NCBI GenBank assembly: GCA_016748015.1
Contig: JAAOMT010000577.1
Location: 1,881-65,880 of the forward strand
Length of the DNA stretch: 64,000 nt
From: Geosiphon pyriformis
Lineage: Eukaryota; Glomeromycota; Glomeromycetes; Archaeosporales; Geosiphonaceae
Direction of reading: 5' to 3'
The notes below the pieces were generated by a model that had not been told where the DNA came from, made no database searches, and saw only the letters and a list, made by a program, of their open reading frames with translations. Numbering within the stretch: position 1 is the stretch's first letter; every line of letters begins with the position of its first letter. A program made the translations under genes and the position numbers. Below, one piece after another: positions 1-12,695 of this stretch.

Positions 1-1189
1 ATTATATAATATATAATGATAATAATACTGTATATATTATATTACTTAACTATTCAATATTAATTTTTTGTTCAAATTGATGTAAAATATGTTGACATTA
101 TAAGTGCTTATATTTGCCTTTAAAAGATTTGATAATGCCAGCATCCATTGGTTGAAGATGTGATGTAGTATTTGGAGGAAAATAGTGCAAAGTAATATTG
201 GTTAATTGGAATGAAACTTCTCCGATTTAAGTATGATGAGAAGTTGCATTATCAACCAAAAGTAATATATGCCGATTTTGAATTCGAAAGTCTTCATTTA
301 TATATTTGAGCCATGCTTTCCATATATCTGAGTGCATCCATGCTTTGGAATTGAATTTGTAAATCACAGGTAGGTTGGAAGTATTAATTCCTTTAAAGCA
401 TCTTGGATTTTTTGCATGTCCAATTACTAAAGGCTGCAATTTGTGAGATCCAGTTGAATTTGTAGCAAGAAGAATTGTAATCTGAGATTTATCCTATAAA
501 AAACCCAATTAATTTAATATAACAATAATATATAACAATAACAATTAGTAAATATAATATACCAATTTTTTTCCTGCATTTCGACATTTTGCAAGTGTTT
601 GATTTGGTCCCATACGAAAAAATAATCCTGTTTCATCAGCATTATATATGTCAGCAGGATCAAATTTGGATATAATGGTTTTTAATTTTCTTCGTTCTTC
701 TGGTAAACTTTCAGTTGATACACTTCCTGCTTCACCATGAAATCGGTAAACACGTAACTGGTTTCATTTTTTGAATTTTTGAACCCATCCATTTGAGAAT
801 TGCATTTCATTTTCGTGCATACCAAGAAGTTTGGCAAATTCTTTTCCTTTCTCTTTAATTAGTTGATCATTGAATTCGATAGTGGCTGCAGTTACTTGTT
901 CTACCCAATAACTTAAAGCTTGGTCTAATAATAGAAATTTAACGCTTTTGTGTCGAATAGATCTTTCTGAGATTTCATCAATTTCAATATTCAACCACTT
1001 TGTATGCTCTTTGATTATCTTGGAGACAGTTGGACGAGAAATATGAAGTTCTGGATATTTATTATTGAAGTAAGCTACAATATCATCATGTTTCGTGCCA
1101 TAGTAATTTTTGGAATATTGACAAATTTCTTTACGAAAAGCATCATTAACTGCTGCTCGTTTTTGTTTTTTGAATAAAGGTTCCGACAT
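1..1189 (-). pseudogene. Pogo/Tigger-type DDE transposase, decayed, runs off the left edge
   Basis: Reading down the minus strand from the ATG at 1189, the first ~140 residues look like the CENP-B/Tigger N-terminal helix-turn-helix region (RPTVSKIIKEHTKWL; FSNGWVQKFKK). A TGA at about 764 interrupts the frame. The reading resumes as LRVYRFHGEAG and NADETGLFFRMGPNQTLA, the first catalytic Asp region of Tigger transposases. A probable intron (GTATAT...ATAG, about 496-563) follows, then SQITILLATN and LLLVDNATSHH, which carries the second catalytic Asp. A TAA at 227-229 breaks it again. Downstream the same frame reads HLQPMDAGIIKSFKGKYKHL (third Asp), then stops at 98-100 and 50-52. At least four stops mean a dead copy. 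The three Asp-bearing motifs are visible; the family assignment rests on known Tigger motifs. The C-terminus lies outside the window. Confidence 0.88.
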
Positions 1190-1429
1190 TGTGATAATTT
1201 AGCAAGTCTAACTCTTTTCCCAATTACCAATTAACATCTAGCACGTGGTATTTGTTCTTATATGAAGGTAAATTTCGAATAAACGTTTAATAAAATTACT
1301 GTTCTTGTTCCTTTATAGATTGTTCTTATATAAAGGGAAAATTGTTAATTAATCAATTGGTTCTATAAAGAAATGTTCTTTGTAAGAGGTTGTTCTTTTA
1401 TTGAGGGTTCTTTTATGGAGGTCTGACTG
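1190..1429 (-). mobile_element. 5' terminal region of the Pogo/Tigger element with subterminal repeats
   Basis: Between the transposase start and 1429 the motif GTTCTT followed by TATA/TTTATNNAGG recurs at least five times (about 1253, 1300, 1319, 1373, 1391 and 1407). The outer edge on the minus strand reads CAGTCAGACCTCC, and the element abuts a TA dinucleotide at 1430-1431, as expected for a TA target-site duplication of the Tc1/mariner/Pogo superfamily. The opposite terminus is outside the window, so the inverted repeat cannot be confirmed. Confidence 0.6.
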
Positions 1430-4400
1430 TAGTAGTATTAATTGTAAAAAAGCTAAATTTTAATGAAAAAAATAAAAAACTAGGTTTTTTAAAGCTCAAA
1501 TATCTTTTTATATTAAATTTGGCAAGCATTTTTATTTAAACATAAATTTGCTTAGCAATTAAAAAATATAGCTATATTATAATCAACTTTAATAGGTCTA
1601 TTTATATGATTAAAGCAATAAAAACCAAAAAACTTAAAATTACAAAGTAATATTAATTAATTTGTTTAAAAGTATTTGAATTAAAAACTTTTTGTTTTCT
1701 TATTTTTATAACTATGACCAAAGAAAAAAGTAAAATAGTTGCAAATTTTTTATTATCTGAAATAACTGGTAGTTTTTTTTACCAATAAAACATTAACAGT
1801 TATAAAAATTACTCAATAGTACTCTTTTTAAATAAAGTAATAATTAATCAGCTTTTTGCTAATTTGAAAACATTTTTTTTTCTTCTAAAGTTTTATTAAA
1901 AAGACTTATCTAAAATAATTCCGGTGTAGTTTCTGTTTTCTTTAAAAGTTCTAAAATATTTAATAAAAAACTGGTAACCAAGTTACTTTTTTTTTACTAT
2001 TGCTTAAATGGCCAAAAAAGTCAAACCAATTTTTCAAATATCTGCAATGTCTAATAACAACTTATTTAAATACTAAAAAGTTTTTTTTTGATATGTTTAG
2101 TAGTTTTAATGTTTTAAAGCCAGCTTTTTCTTTTGTAAAAAATAAAGCTTTGATTTTTTAGTCTCTTTTGGCTTTTTTATTAATTTAGTATAATCAGTAT
2201 TAATTACAGTACCCAAATTTGTTATGGTTATAGATAAGAAAAAATCTTTTATTTAGAACAATAATAATAAAAATATATTGATTAATTTTAATTTAAATTA
2301 ATTTTTGGTTGTATTTTCTGATATGTCAATTTCTGATCAACTTTTGTCTGTTTTAAAACCAAAACAAGACATGTTTTTTTATATATTTTTAATTAATTAG
2401 TTTATTAAATTATCTAATTTTAAAGATTAAACTAATTAGATAAAAATTAAAGCTATATTTTTTGGTGTTGTTTTTAGTAGTGTTAATAATTTATAGAATA
2501 AATAATTTTTATTTTGTATTAAAAATTTTTATTATGATTAAAATAATTTATATTAAATTGTATTTTAGTTTTTACATAGTTTTTTTAAATTAAATTCAAT
2601 TATAATAAACAATATTAAACTTTTTTGTATAGAGTTTATATTTTAAGATTTTTTAAATATTGTTATACAAATTAAGCTTGCTAAAAATTTTTCTATTTTA
2701 AAAATTGCAGTTTTTTGTAATTTTTATTGGTTTTTTTTTGGCTATTGTTTTTTGTAATATTCTTCTTATTACTTTTAATAATATTAAAAATATTCTAAGT
2801 ATTTTTGGTAAAGTTTTATTTATTAAATTAAAGCCTGCTAATTTGTACTTTATGCTATTATTTATTCAATTTTTTTTTGTTTTTATACTGTTTTTGTTTA
2901 TTAATTTGTGTTAATAAAAAAAAATAGTATTAAAATTTTTTTTGATTAACTAATATAAAATTATTGTTTTCTATAATATTTTTAAAACCAAATTAGTTAA
3001 TTTTTCTTTTGGCTATATTGTTTTTGAAATTAACAAGTTGGTTTGTTAAGTTTATAGTCATATTTGTTTTGTTTTTATTTTTTTTATTTTATTTAACAGT
3101 TATAATATATAATTATTACTTTTAATATTAAAAAAACTTGAATATTGCAGTTATAAAACTAATACTTTAAAAAAGTATTAATTTAGTAAAAAACTCTTAA
3201 ATATTAACATCTTTTTTTTTAAGTCTGTTATTAATTTTAAAGTTTTTAATTTTTTTGTTAATATTAAATTTTATGTTAAAACTTCTGTTTTATTAGTTTT
3301 TTTGTTATTATTTTTTTAATTGCTTTTGTTGTTGCTATTATTGATCTTTTAATTAGTTTTTATTTGGCTTTTTTTAAGTTTAATATAACTAATTTAGCTT
3401 TATTAATCAAATTAATTATTAAATTTATTAATACTTTGGTTTAGTTAATACTTAAATTAGTTAATGTTTTTTCTGCTTTATTAGCAAAATTAAGAAATTT
3501 GAGTCTTAATTTTCAAATTAAGTTAAATAATATTAATAAGTCTGTTAAAAAATTGGGTTTAAATATTACAAGATTTAAAATTAAGTTCGATTATAATAAT
3601 AATAATAATATAGATATTGCAGATATTGCTATTAATATAAAAATATATACTTAAATAATAATTTTATAAGAATTTTAGTTATTAAATATCAAGTTTTGTA
3701 TTAATAAAACTGTTATATAATTGAATAGTTTGTTGGTTGTTTTTGTTTATAAATATTTGCTTAAAATAAATTTTTCTTTGCAAATCTAACTTAATTTAGC
3801 TTTAATTAACTTGAATGACTGATTATATGTAAAAAATACATAAATTGCAATTATGTAAATATTTTTGTATTTTATGTTTTAGTTAATAATTAAATTATAT
3901 TTTGTTAAAACAAATAAAAAAAATTTATTAACTAATTTAAAATTTATTAATAAAATAACATGTATAATTAATTAAAACCAACAAATTTATATTAAAAAAA
4001 AATTATTATGTATTTTAATTTTACATATGTTTTAATGTTTTTAATGTTAATTGAATTAAAAGAAATTAAATTATACATAAAAACTTTTTTATTAACTGGC
4101 TAATTTTTCAATAGTTTTATATAAATGTAAATAATTAGTAAAAAGTTAATTTTATTAAGGTTGAGAAATAATAAGAACAAGTATACAACTTTTTTAATAA
4201 TATTATTTAATAATATAAAATTTAAGCATTTAAATATTTATTCATAATATAATAAATTTTATAAACATATTACTAAGTTGGTTAAAAGTATAGTACTTTA
4301 CTAATTATAACAAAAGTTTAAGAAACTCAAGTAAAAAAATCTTTGGTTTCAAATTTTGTAAATATTTTGAATATAAAAATAGACAACATAAGTAAAAAAA

Positions 4401-4664
4401 TATTAAACAAAATATTTATATACTTAAAAAAAAGATTAATGAATTGTTTATTATAATTGTAATTTGGTTGTTAATGTAAAAACAAGTAAGGTTTTTAATA
4501 AAACTATATTAGTTTTTTTATATATAATTACATAAAAAAGTTGTTACGTACGATATAAAAAAGATATACAATCTATTAAACAAAAACCAAATGCATAATT
4601 TCAATTATTATTAAAAAATAAAGATAACTTGTAAATTAAAAGGATTTTTTTTATTTTTTTTTAT

Positions 4665-4860
4665 TCGCTGTAACAAAGTGTGGCTCATTCGCTAATTATA
4701 GCGCAAGATTGCAACATTCTGAATACAGCCGCGAATTACGCGTTTTCTACACAGCCCCACACCTGAGGCAAGCCACACTCACGTAATCACTAGTTTATCT
4801 CATCTTACGCACAGCGACAGGAAGCCTGCCGTGCAGCGTCTTAAGCAAGTAAGTTCTGAG
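4665..4860. repeat. GC-richer island with inverted repeat AGTGTGGCT (copy A)
   Basis: About 190 bases of mixed composition inside a desert of A and T. It contains the inverted pair AGTGTGGCT (4677-4685) and AGCCACACT (4771-4779), and the word TTTTCTACAC at about 4743. A shorter relative lies at 45075-45185. No open frame or tRNA-like box was recognised; a short non-autonomous element or insertion remnant is the simplest reading, but this is inference. Confidence 0.4.
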
Positions 4861-6036
4861 TTTGGAATTGCTTTTACCAGTTCAAAAAGTAAATTTTTGT
4901 ATATATATATATATATTACTAATAAAAAACAGGTTTTATGGATTTTAAAATAACAATAATAATTTTTTTAAATAAAATAATAAAATAAAAGAAGATTTTT
5001 AAATATTATGTTTTTTTAAAAAACAAGATTAATGTCTAAATTATTGGTATATATATAGAAAAATAAAGTCAAAACAACAAATTAAATTTATAAAATAATA
5101 TTTAAAACTATAAATAAAAACATTTATGAAAATGAACTTAAAGCAATTTTAATAAAACAAAAAAAATATTAAATTTTTTTTTAATTAATAGCCAATTGGT
5201 TTAATTGTAAAAGTTAAAATAAAATTTAAACATCAAATTAAATTTTTTACACTATAAATTAATAACTTTGAGATTGAATAGCTATTAAAAAATTTTTAAT
5301 TATTTATAAAAAATTTTATTATTATTAAAATATAAATTGTTTAATTTAAAAATAATTAAGATTAAACTTTTTGCTCAAAATATAACTTTATAAAATAATG
5401 ATAGTTTAAAAAATGGTTTTAACACAAAAATTAAAAATTATTATAAAAAAACAATATTAAAATATCGATGCAACATAAAAAAAAAATCAATTATTTAGCT
5501 TTATCACAATATTTAAATAAAATACAATTTAAAGCAACTGTATTTTTCTAATTATAAAAATTTGAAATATTTTATTACTACTTAAATATTTAATTGATAA
5601 TAAATTAAATGGTTTTATTATTATTAAATCTTATAATTTTAATTATTTATAAACTTTAAAAATAATAAAAAAGCCAAATACACTTTTAAAAATTTTTAAA
5701 TATTAATCAATAAATCTTTTAGTTAATAATAAATAATATTAATTAAATCAAATTAATCATAATCGCAAAATTTTTTATCTATTTTTGTAAATATAATATA
5801 ATTTAATAATTAAACAATTTTCAATAAATTAGATTTTCCTACTCTTATGAATTGGAATAATAAGCTAATGGATAGCAAAAAAAAAGGTAGTTGTATAACA
5901 ATAGAAAAATTTAAATAAGAGAGCAAATCGAATGAATAAGTGATCTAATTGATATAATTAGTCTAATAAAATCACAGTTACTAATCTTTTTAAGAAAATC
6001 TGAAGGTTGAGAAATAGTTTATAACAATCAAAAAAA

Positions 6037-6180
6037 AATAACACAGCTGTTATAATTTTATATCTCAATCAGCACTCTTAAAATTCGATAACAAGTATTG
6101 TTTTTCATTAATTGTTTATTCATTAATTTTTCTACTAAGACTAACAATAATACAAATCAAAAAAAGAAAAGAGAATTATG
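6037..6180. repeat. Diverged AT-rich repeat, copy 1 (AACACAGCTG word)
   Basis: The stretch beginning AACACAGCTGTTATAATTT is followed by a region resembling sequences at 36183-36360 and 41387-41540 in order and spacing of words (TTAAAATT, then AACAATTG/AATTG, then a CTTTTT/AAAAAAG-rich end). All three are embedded in AT-rich intergenic DNA. It carries no recognisable coding sequence. Confidence 0.45.
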
Positions 6181-7148
6181 ATCTTTTCTTTTAAGGTGTT
6201 TAGATTAAAAGAGGATTAGATACAAGAATTATAAGAGTAAATTGGATCACTGATACGTAAATGGTCAGATGTTTTTTTTACAGTTTTGGAAAATTTTGCT
6301 TATATATCGTCTAACAAAGACAAATGATTAAGTCAACAGTTAAATCAAGAGTTTGGTGACATATTTCTCAAAAATCCAAATACCGATGTTTACCTCAGAG
6401 GTAATACAAGCCCTGTAAAAAAAACTATTAATTCGGTTGAACTTTCCACGAATCGGTAACTTTCATATTTCGCGTTGATTTCAAAGGTAAATTCATGTAC
6501 ATAGTGTGTGTTTTCTAATAATTTGTAAATCTTAAACTAGTTGAATATCTTTGTGGCAAATATGTTTTCCCAAACAGATGTATAAAATTTAAAGCTGAAC
6601 TTTAGTTATGTTTAATTCTCAATGGATTTTGATTATTATAAACAATAATTTAAAATCAAAAATCTATTACAAAATGTCCGTGTTTGATTTTAAAATTTTA
6701 ACAAAATATCAAAATTTGAGGATATCTAACTTACAGACCAAATGCTATGTATTTATCTAAATTGCTTTTTGCTAGTAAAAATAGAAAAATTCTGCATCAC
6801 TAAATCAAATACTACATTTCACATTTGAATGTTAATTCCAATTAAACAACTTTCAAAAGCTATAAGTGGTAAATCAATGTCTTGGAAAATAGTATCTAAA
6901 TAAGCATAGCGGATCTCATTTCAAATTTTTATCTTACAGAACTTCCTCAATACGTTTTGAACATAAATCATGTTTAAGGATTCCTTGGTTAAAGCTTTCA
7001 CATAAATTATTTATCTTGAGTGGAGAATGCTTGAAAAAAATAAAGGAACTGCGTTAAAATCAAGGCCATGGTTGATATATTGAGTAACGTATACTTATTT
7101 TCAAAGGGAGAATTTAAATCAAAGAATGAAAAAGGTATAATCATTTGT
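6181..7148. other. Intergenic, no gene recognised
   Basis: Mixed AT-rich sequence between the AT-rich desert and the 3' end of the Hsp70-like gene. No open frame with family motifs was found on either strand; part is presumably the 3' UTR of the Hsp70-like gene. Confidence 0.5.
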
Positions 7149-9365
7149 CTAAACATCATGATATTCGAGAACAGTTTTATAAATTCTGCCCGTGTTCTTA
7201 TTCCTCGCACTCGCTTCAATTTCAAACTTTGAGAAAGTCAATGTAAATTCAATAGGGCGATTTTTTCCCATATGAATATCGGGTAAGTCGATCCTCAAGG
7301 TGCCCACAAATATAACGCCAGGCTCGTCACAATATTTGACGTTATCCCTGCTTGTGGCGAATACTTTAAACGTAGCCGACGTTTGATTATGGTACACAGG
7401 AACAAATTCATTTGTTATCTTGTGATCGACATTCACTTTTGTACCGCGTTCAATTAATGGACTGAATCGGTAACAGAGGCCCCCATCAATAACTCGCCTG
7501 TTTTTATCGATATTGGGTTTAAAAGCGTTTAAGATTTCAATCCCATAAGTGCATTTTAGTATACGTTCTTGAATGGTTTCCGTTTTTAGCCCTGTGAAAT
7601 AATATATTTTTTAGATATCAGGTATGAGATTTATAATTTAAAATACAGAATATCTTTCTGAATGCATAAAAGCCTACCATAAGCTACTGCTCCACGTACA
7701 ACAGCTGCGATTGGAACAGGAGGAACAGCGATAATTTTCACTTTTGTTCCAAAGATTTCATTAACCCTTCGAACCAAGTATGGGGATTCACTAAAACCTC
7801 CAACAAGAAATATAGCATCACATTGTCCTTTTGCTAGCTCGAATTGTTTCTGAATCAGATCCAGAATTCTTTGAATGACTGGATCAAACATTGCTTGAAC
7901 ATCTTCAAATGTTAGCTCAATTAGCCAATCCGCTTCTTCCATCTTATTCTTGGCATCCTCGTTCATATACTCCATGACTGCTGGACAATAATATGGAATA
8001 TCAAGTTCTATTGTTCTATATGATGATCGATCGCCTTTGAATGGCTCTTTTATTCTTTTACAAAAGAAACGTTGAACGAGGTATTGCATTTGTTTATAAT
8101 TGTTCCTTTTGAGCTTCTCCATTGCTCCATACCCAAGTTTTTTACCGAGGAATCGAATAAATTCACGATCCACAAATGTTGAACCACACAAATCACCTGT
8201 TCGTTCGGTAATTTCGCTAATTTTGTTGTCTTCTAATAACTTTCGAACCGTTATGTCGACCGTGCCACCTCCACAGTCCACAACCATAAAGTTTGCTGAA
8301 ATAAAATAAAATAATTTTCAGTTTCTAAGCACTAAACGCAGGAATGGATTAAGAGAGATGAGCTAATCCACTATAAACTTATTTACCGCCAGGGCCTAGT
8401 TTGTGTTCTTTTAGAACTGATAGGCAATGAATAGCCGCAGCTTCAGCTATTTTTAAAAGCCGATTAATAATGAAAAGCATAATTGAGATCTTAACGAAGA
8501 GGGTCGAATTTTAGCCTTACGCTCAGTGGTAAATTCTAAATTTCGTGAACGAAGACTATCCAATAGCCCAGCGTTAAATGCCGCGGTTCTGAGAACGGTA
8601 CGAGTATTTACTGAAAGGGGGAAATAAAATGTCAGTTAGAAAATGTCGAAATCAAAAACTTTGCCTTCTATTGTAAATAGTTTGAATTAGCTTACAATTC
8701 CATTCGGCTGGTACAGTAAGTACCAGGCTCATCTGCTGAGGGAAAACCAATCCGGGCCATCGGTTTTGCAGATTCTCTTTTATTATCTATTAGTTTTAAT
8801 CAAAGTCATCTTATTTTTTCCAGGTAAAAGCTTCGAATATCATTAGAAGTCTATATTTATACCTTTTGAATTTCCCTGAGATAATCAGTGATAGCTTTGA
8901 CAGGAGTCAATCCATTTGGCAACCAAGGTTTTTCATGATGTCTCAATGCTGATAAATGCAACTTGAATAATTCGACCGGATGAGAATCGGGAATTTTTCC
9001 AGTACGACGTCGTCTCATAGGCTCTTCAACTAGTGCTGTTTCGCCCCAATGAATGACGTTCCAGTTTTCATCATATTGAAGTACAGTTGGAACCTTGAAA
9101 TGTCCATTTCGATTGGGCCTTTAGCAATGATAGTACCTCAAGTTAGACGAGTTTACCATGCAAAAATCATAGCTAAAATTTTTTCCATACCACTGACTGT
9201 TTGTTTCAATTTCGGGATTCACTCTGTTTGCAAAAGCGAAGGTGCTAAAAGTAACGCCAAAATCTTAAATGCAAAAAACTAATTTCAGATATGATAAAAT
9301 ATACATAAAATTCATTTTAACATCTTACCAAGAGCAACAACTACACGCGTATCTGGTAATGTCAT
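7149..9365 (-). CDS. Hsp70-like ATPase (HSPA12-like family), copy 1
   Basis: Eight exons give a continuous 555-residue protein: 9329-9365, 9191-9263, 8863-9118, 8696-8786, 8521-8610, 8387-8446, 7678-8295 and 7149-7591. It starts MTLPDTRVVVALDFG, the first phosphate-binding motif of the actin/Hsp70 ATPase fold. Then come TEPEAAAIHC, VVDCGGGTVDIT (phosphate 2) and IFLVGGFSESPYL (adenosine motif). The C-terminal ~150 residues are short compared with classic Hsp70 and lack an EEVD end, as in HSPA12-type proteins. The presumed role is a cytosolic ATP-binding chaperone-like or signalling protein; the substrate is unknown. A TAA at 9121-9123 lies in the intron 9119-9190 (TG^GTATGG...CTAAAG^G), so the gene appears intact. 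A second copy lies at 28711-31115 on the same strand. Confidence 0.88.
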
Positions 9366-9873
9366 TATCAAATAGAGGTTTCACTTAAAAAGTTGTACCG
9401 TTTTTAATAGTTAAGAGTGGGGACGTTAAGCAAAAGTAACGAATGTTATAGTTCAACAAAATCAGATAAAATGAATTTGGTGGTTTATATTATAAAATTA
9501 AGAATTTCCTATTTGAATAAAAAGGAAACGCTGGTGAGAATGTAATAAAACTTGATTCTCATTGAAAAGGAAACTGAGTGAAAAAAGACAACGAATCCCG
9601 GCATTTTGTCCCTTGCTTTCACAATATATAAAATATAAAACAATTGGGAACCATAAATTCCTGAGAAAATAATGGAAACTGTTTACTCGTGAAATTTGCA
9701 AACTTTATCCTCAGCCTCTCATTTAACCATATTGGGCTTCTATTAAAATTAAGATTTTTACACAAATACCCAATGCGGAAATTACCTGTTTGCTTGATTT
9801 CGCAAATAACGTTGATTTAAATTCTAATCATTAATAAATGATTTAGCTTTAGGCTTTGGACATTCTTTCGAAA
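9366..9873. other. Head-to-head intergenic region, probable shared promoter
   Basis: About 0.5 kb separates the start of the minus-strand Hsp70-like gene and the plus-strand orphan gene. No coding motif is seen on either strand; it probably holds both promoters. No clear TATA box was identified. Confidence 0.5.
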
Positions 9874-11538
9874 ATGACTCATACTGAACCACCTCTCGAG
9901 TCCGCCCCTGAAAAATTTAAGCAAAACCAAAATTTCACAGGAGGTGAACAAGAGTATGAATTTGTACACAAGCCAGAGAAGACTCATCAAAACCGTTCAA
10001 GCCACCGGTCTCAAACTCAGCCCTCTAACTCGAGAAAACATTCTGGAAATTATTACAATCGCGATCACACTCGCCCTCAACATCCCCTTCCTGAAGGGAA
10101 CGGTGACATTTGCGTTCACGACCATTATAGTATAATTTTCAACATTTATGGAATCGCGCAAACTATTGAGGAATATGTATTACTCTTCATTATGGCTTCA
10201 GATGTTGAGGAACCTGCGCAATTACCCAAATTCTTTACAATCCGAGATATACTAGATGAGTGTTGTCGAGAGGGCTATATAGAGATGGAATCCAACAAAC
10301 TCATGAAAGATCTACTCCAGTCATATGCTAAAGCTCGAAATCCAACCGATGAGAATAAAAGAAAGCAAATAATGGAATACATTTTTCAGAATTTGAGAAT
10401 AATTGGCGAAATCAAAAGCTGGAAGAGCTTTCATAACGATTATTTAAGCAAAGTTCGCATGTCAGAAACTCGTTACTTACGTTGGATATGTCTTCAACGC
10501 ATTCTCGCTTTTCGCTCCTTTGGTCACGTTTTGAAGGGAAATAAAAACTCAAAATCTATCCTAAATGAGTTTAAAGATATTAAAGATTATGATGATGGTG
10601 TTAATGATGATGTGGAATCCGCCAATTCTTTAGGAGCTGAATCTGAAATCAAAGATCTTCGAAACCAAATCCATAAGTTAAAACAAGAAGCCTCACAATA
10701 TCAGGCGACTCTAGGGAATATAACACATGTTGGTTGGAAAGATGATGATCCTAACAACGTGGTTCAATTGGCTAAAGATATTGAAAATTTGCAACATTTA
10801 ATCCGCGATTTTACTCAAGTCCGAGGTAGTAATTTTAAGCTAAATTCTGAAAACTGTCAAAAGCTTCTACAGGAATCCAATTGTGAAACCCAACTTTCGA
10901 GTTTTAAAGGAAAAACAGCTATAAGCTTTGCATTACAACAACTTATTATAAGGACCATTGAGGAAGCGGTTCAAAAGTACTATACAATTAATCAAAACAC
11001 ACAATCGACATTTGATGAAACCCAAAACCTTGAAGTCTCAATTTCTTCAAAAGTAAATTCATTAATCGGTTTAATGCAAAAGTTTTCTAACACTCGTATT
11101 GACAACGACGACTTTACTAGAGTTGCTCCTGTCAAGCTTCGACAACAAGTTTATTCGGTACTGGGATCTCATGCATTTTCAAGTCCAAACCATCCCTTTT
11201 TTAAATATCTGATAAAAATTGTACTCGATAAAATGGAAATTTATCGCGAAATACTTTCAGAAGAATATAAAGCAGAACTACCACGTCGAGCAGCTGAAGT
11301 TATTCGTCAAGTTATCTGTATTTTTCTATATCGGATAAAGACTCAAGCAGAAATTCCTCAAATTAAATTCTTTGAAGCAGGAACACCTTTAGATAACGGA
11401 TTGATGGAAGGTTCATTTGATAGTGAAAATGAGGTAGTAGATATCTGTGGGTTCCCAGCTATTGGTACCAATCTTGATGATGCTAAAAAGCGAAAAATTC
11501 TTTGTAAGGCCTTAGTACAGGCAAGATACAATCAATAG
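9874..11538 (+). CDS. Large single-exon hypothetical protein, 554 aa
   Basis: An uninterrupted frame of 554 codons from ATG at 9874 (MTHTEPPLESAPEKF). An in-frame TTG at 9856 was rejected as start because this is a eukaryotic gene. The N-terminal ~70 residues are polar, rich in Gln, His, Asn and Ser and probably disordered. A charged helical stretch (ESEIKDLRNQIHKLKQEA, about 250-285) predicts a short coiled coil, followed by WKDDDPNNVVQLAKDIENL and a helical C-terminal half. No signal peptide or catalytic motif is visible. I recognise the general look of an uncharacterised, expanded glomeromycete protein family, but cannot name a function. It sits between an Hsp70-like gene and a HAD hydrolase with no evident link to either. 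The ending RYNQ-stop is followed by an ordinary AT-rich 3' region. Confidence 0.85.
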   Translation: MTHTEPPLESAPEKFKQNQNFTGGEQEYEFVHKPEKTHQNRSSHRSQTQPSNSRKHSGNYYNRDHTRPQHPLPEGNGDICVHDHYSIIFNIYGIAQTIEEYVLLFIMASDVEEPAQLPKFFTIRDILDECCREGYIEMESNKLMKDLLQSYAKARNPTDENKRKQIMEYIFQNLRIIGEIKSWKSFHNDYLSKVRMSETRYLRWICLQRILAFRSFGHVLKGNKNSKSILNEFKDIKDYDDGVNDDVESANSLGAESEIKDLRNQIHKLKQEASQYQATLGNITHVGWKDDDPNNVVQLAKDIENLQHLIRDFTQVRGSNFKLNSENCQKLLQESNCETQLSSFKGKTAISFALQQLIIRTIEEAVQKYYTINQNTQSTFDETQNLEVSISSKVNSLIGLMQKFSNTRIDNDDFTRVAPVKLRQQVYSVLGSHAFSSPNHPFFKYLIKIVLDKMEIYREILSEEYKAELPRRAAEVIRQVICIFLYRIKTQAEIPQIKFFEAGTPLDNGLMEGSFDSENEVVDICGFPAIGTNLDDAKKRKILCKALVQARYNQ

Positions 11539-12695
11539 CCTTTTCGAGAATAGTGGAAATATATTATTAAAGTATAATATTATCTTATGCTCGTTATACA
11601 TAAAAGCAAATTTCTTTGATTGATTTTAAAATTATATATAATTTTTCAGCCCTCAGTTTTTGAGTTTTAAATGAACATTTTTTGAAATTTAAGAATATAT
11701 GGCCCGAACCAATTGACCTTTTGAAATCAGAAATTACTAAATCGGCTTTAATTTAATAATTTTTTTTGTTATGGTAAAACAGTAAAATACTTGAATTTTC
11801 TAGACTGATTGAAGAATGATTTTACGAAGCCTTAAATAAATACCTTAAGTTTTCAACTATTTAATTTCAAGATATTTTGTTCAGAAAATTTTAAAGTAAA
11901 TAAATTATTTTACATTCATGTATCTTTCAATTTCAATTTTAAATTTAAAGCTTAAAGGGTTTAAAATTTTTTAATAAAAAATTATCATTTAAAGTTTTTT
12001 TTATATTTACATACTCACAGTATGAATTATTATTATTATTATTTACAATTTAATTTTTTTTTTGAAACAGGATCTAAATTTTATGTTATTAATTTAATAA
12101 TATTACTAAATTAAAAACCAATAACTAAAAAAAATAGTATAATGTTTTGATTTACTTATAAATTATTTAAAAATTAAAATTATTTTTTTTATAACTAAAT
12201 AATATTAGTTTTTATTCTATTATTGTTTTATTATAATTTTAAAAAGTATATTTTTATTATTTATTAAATCAAAATTTTTATCTCATTATTAATTGAGAAT
12301 AAAAACAGTTAATTTTCAGTTTTTTGAAATTCATTATTTTTAATAATTGTAAAAATTTTAATTATGTTGTAGAAAAAAAAATATTTAGAAAAAATAATAC
12401 TAGACAAAAGTTGACTAATAAGAATTTCATATTTAATTTTAATATTATCAATTAAAAGATATATTTATTTAAAATATAATAGTTTTATTATATTATTTTT
12501 AATTCGGAAGAAACCGAAAAATTAAGTGTCTGTACATATTAAAAGCAAAAGAATATTATTTAAACTTTTTATAAACAATAGACAGCATAAATTTATTCAT
12601 TTAATTGTTGAAAACAAAATTTTATAAAAACCTTAAAGGAAAAGAATTTAAGTTTATAAAACATTTACCTTCAAATAACGAGATATCGGTTACTT
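11539..12695. other. AT-rich intergenic region
   Basis: About 1.15 kb of low-complexity AT-rich sequence (including a short ATT run near 12029-12041) between convergent genes. Nothing recognisable as coding or structural RNA. Confidence 0.6.

Larger units (their letters stand above)
1430..6180. other. AT-rich gene desert with decayed repeat sequence
   Basis: About 4.7 kb of very AT-rich DNA without a convincing gene. Short stretches still look like decayed coding sequence, for example the plus-strand reading SVKKLGLNITRFKIKF near 3547-3594 and MTKEKSKIVANFLLSEITG near 1715, but stops are dense. A single compositional break, the GC-richer island at 4665-4860, is listed separately, as is the diverged repeat copy near 6037. 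Confidence 0.6.

Noticed and set aside
2705-2914. Open frame of 69 hydrophobic codons in the left desert
   Set aside because: It starts with TTG, is almost pure Phe/Ile/Leu from T-rich DNA, and has no promoter, splice or motif support.
9121-9123. In-frame TAA in the Hsp70-like gene, suggesting a pseudogene
   Set aside because: The region 9119-9190 forms a normal 72-base intron (TG^GTATGG...CTAAAG^G) whose removal gives the family motif W-P-N-R-N-G-H-F-K, exactly matching the splice position of copy 2.
9856-9873. Upstream in-frame TTG start for the 554-residue gene
   Set aside because: Non-ATG starts are unlikely in this nuclear genome; ATG at 9874 is six codons downstream and in frame.
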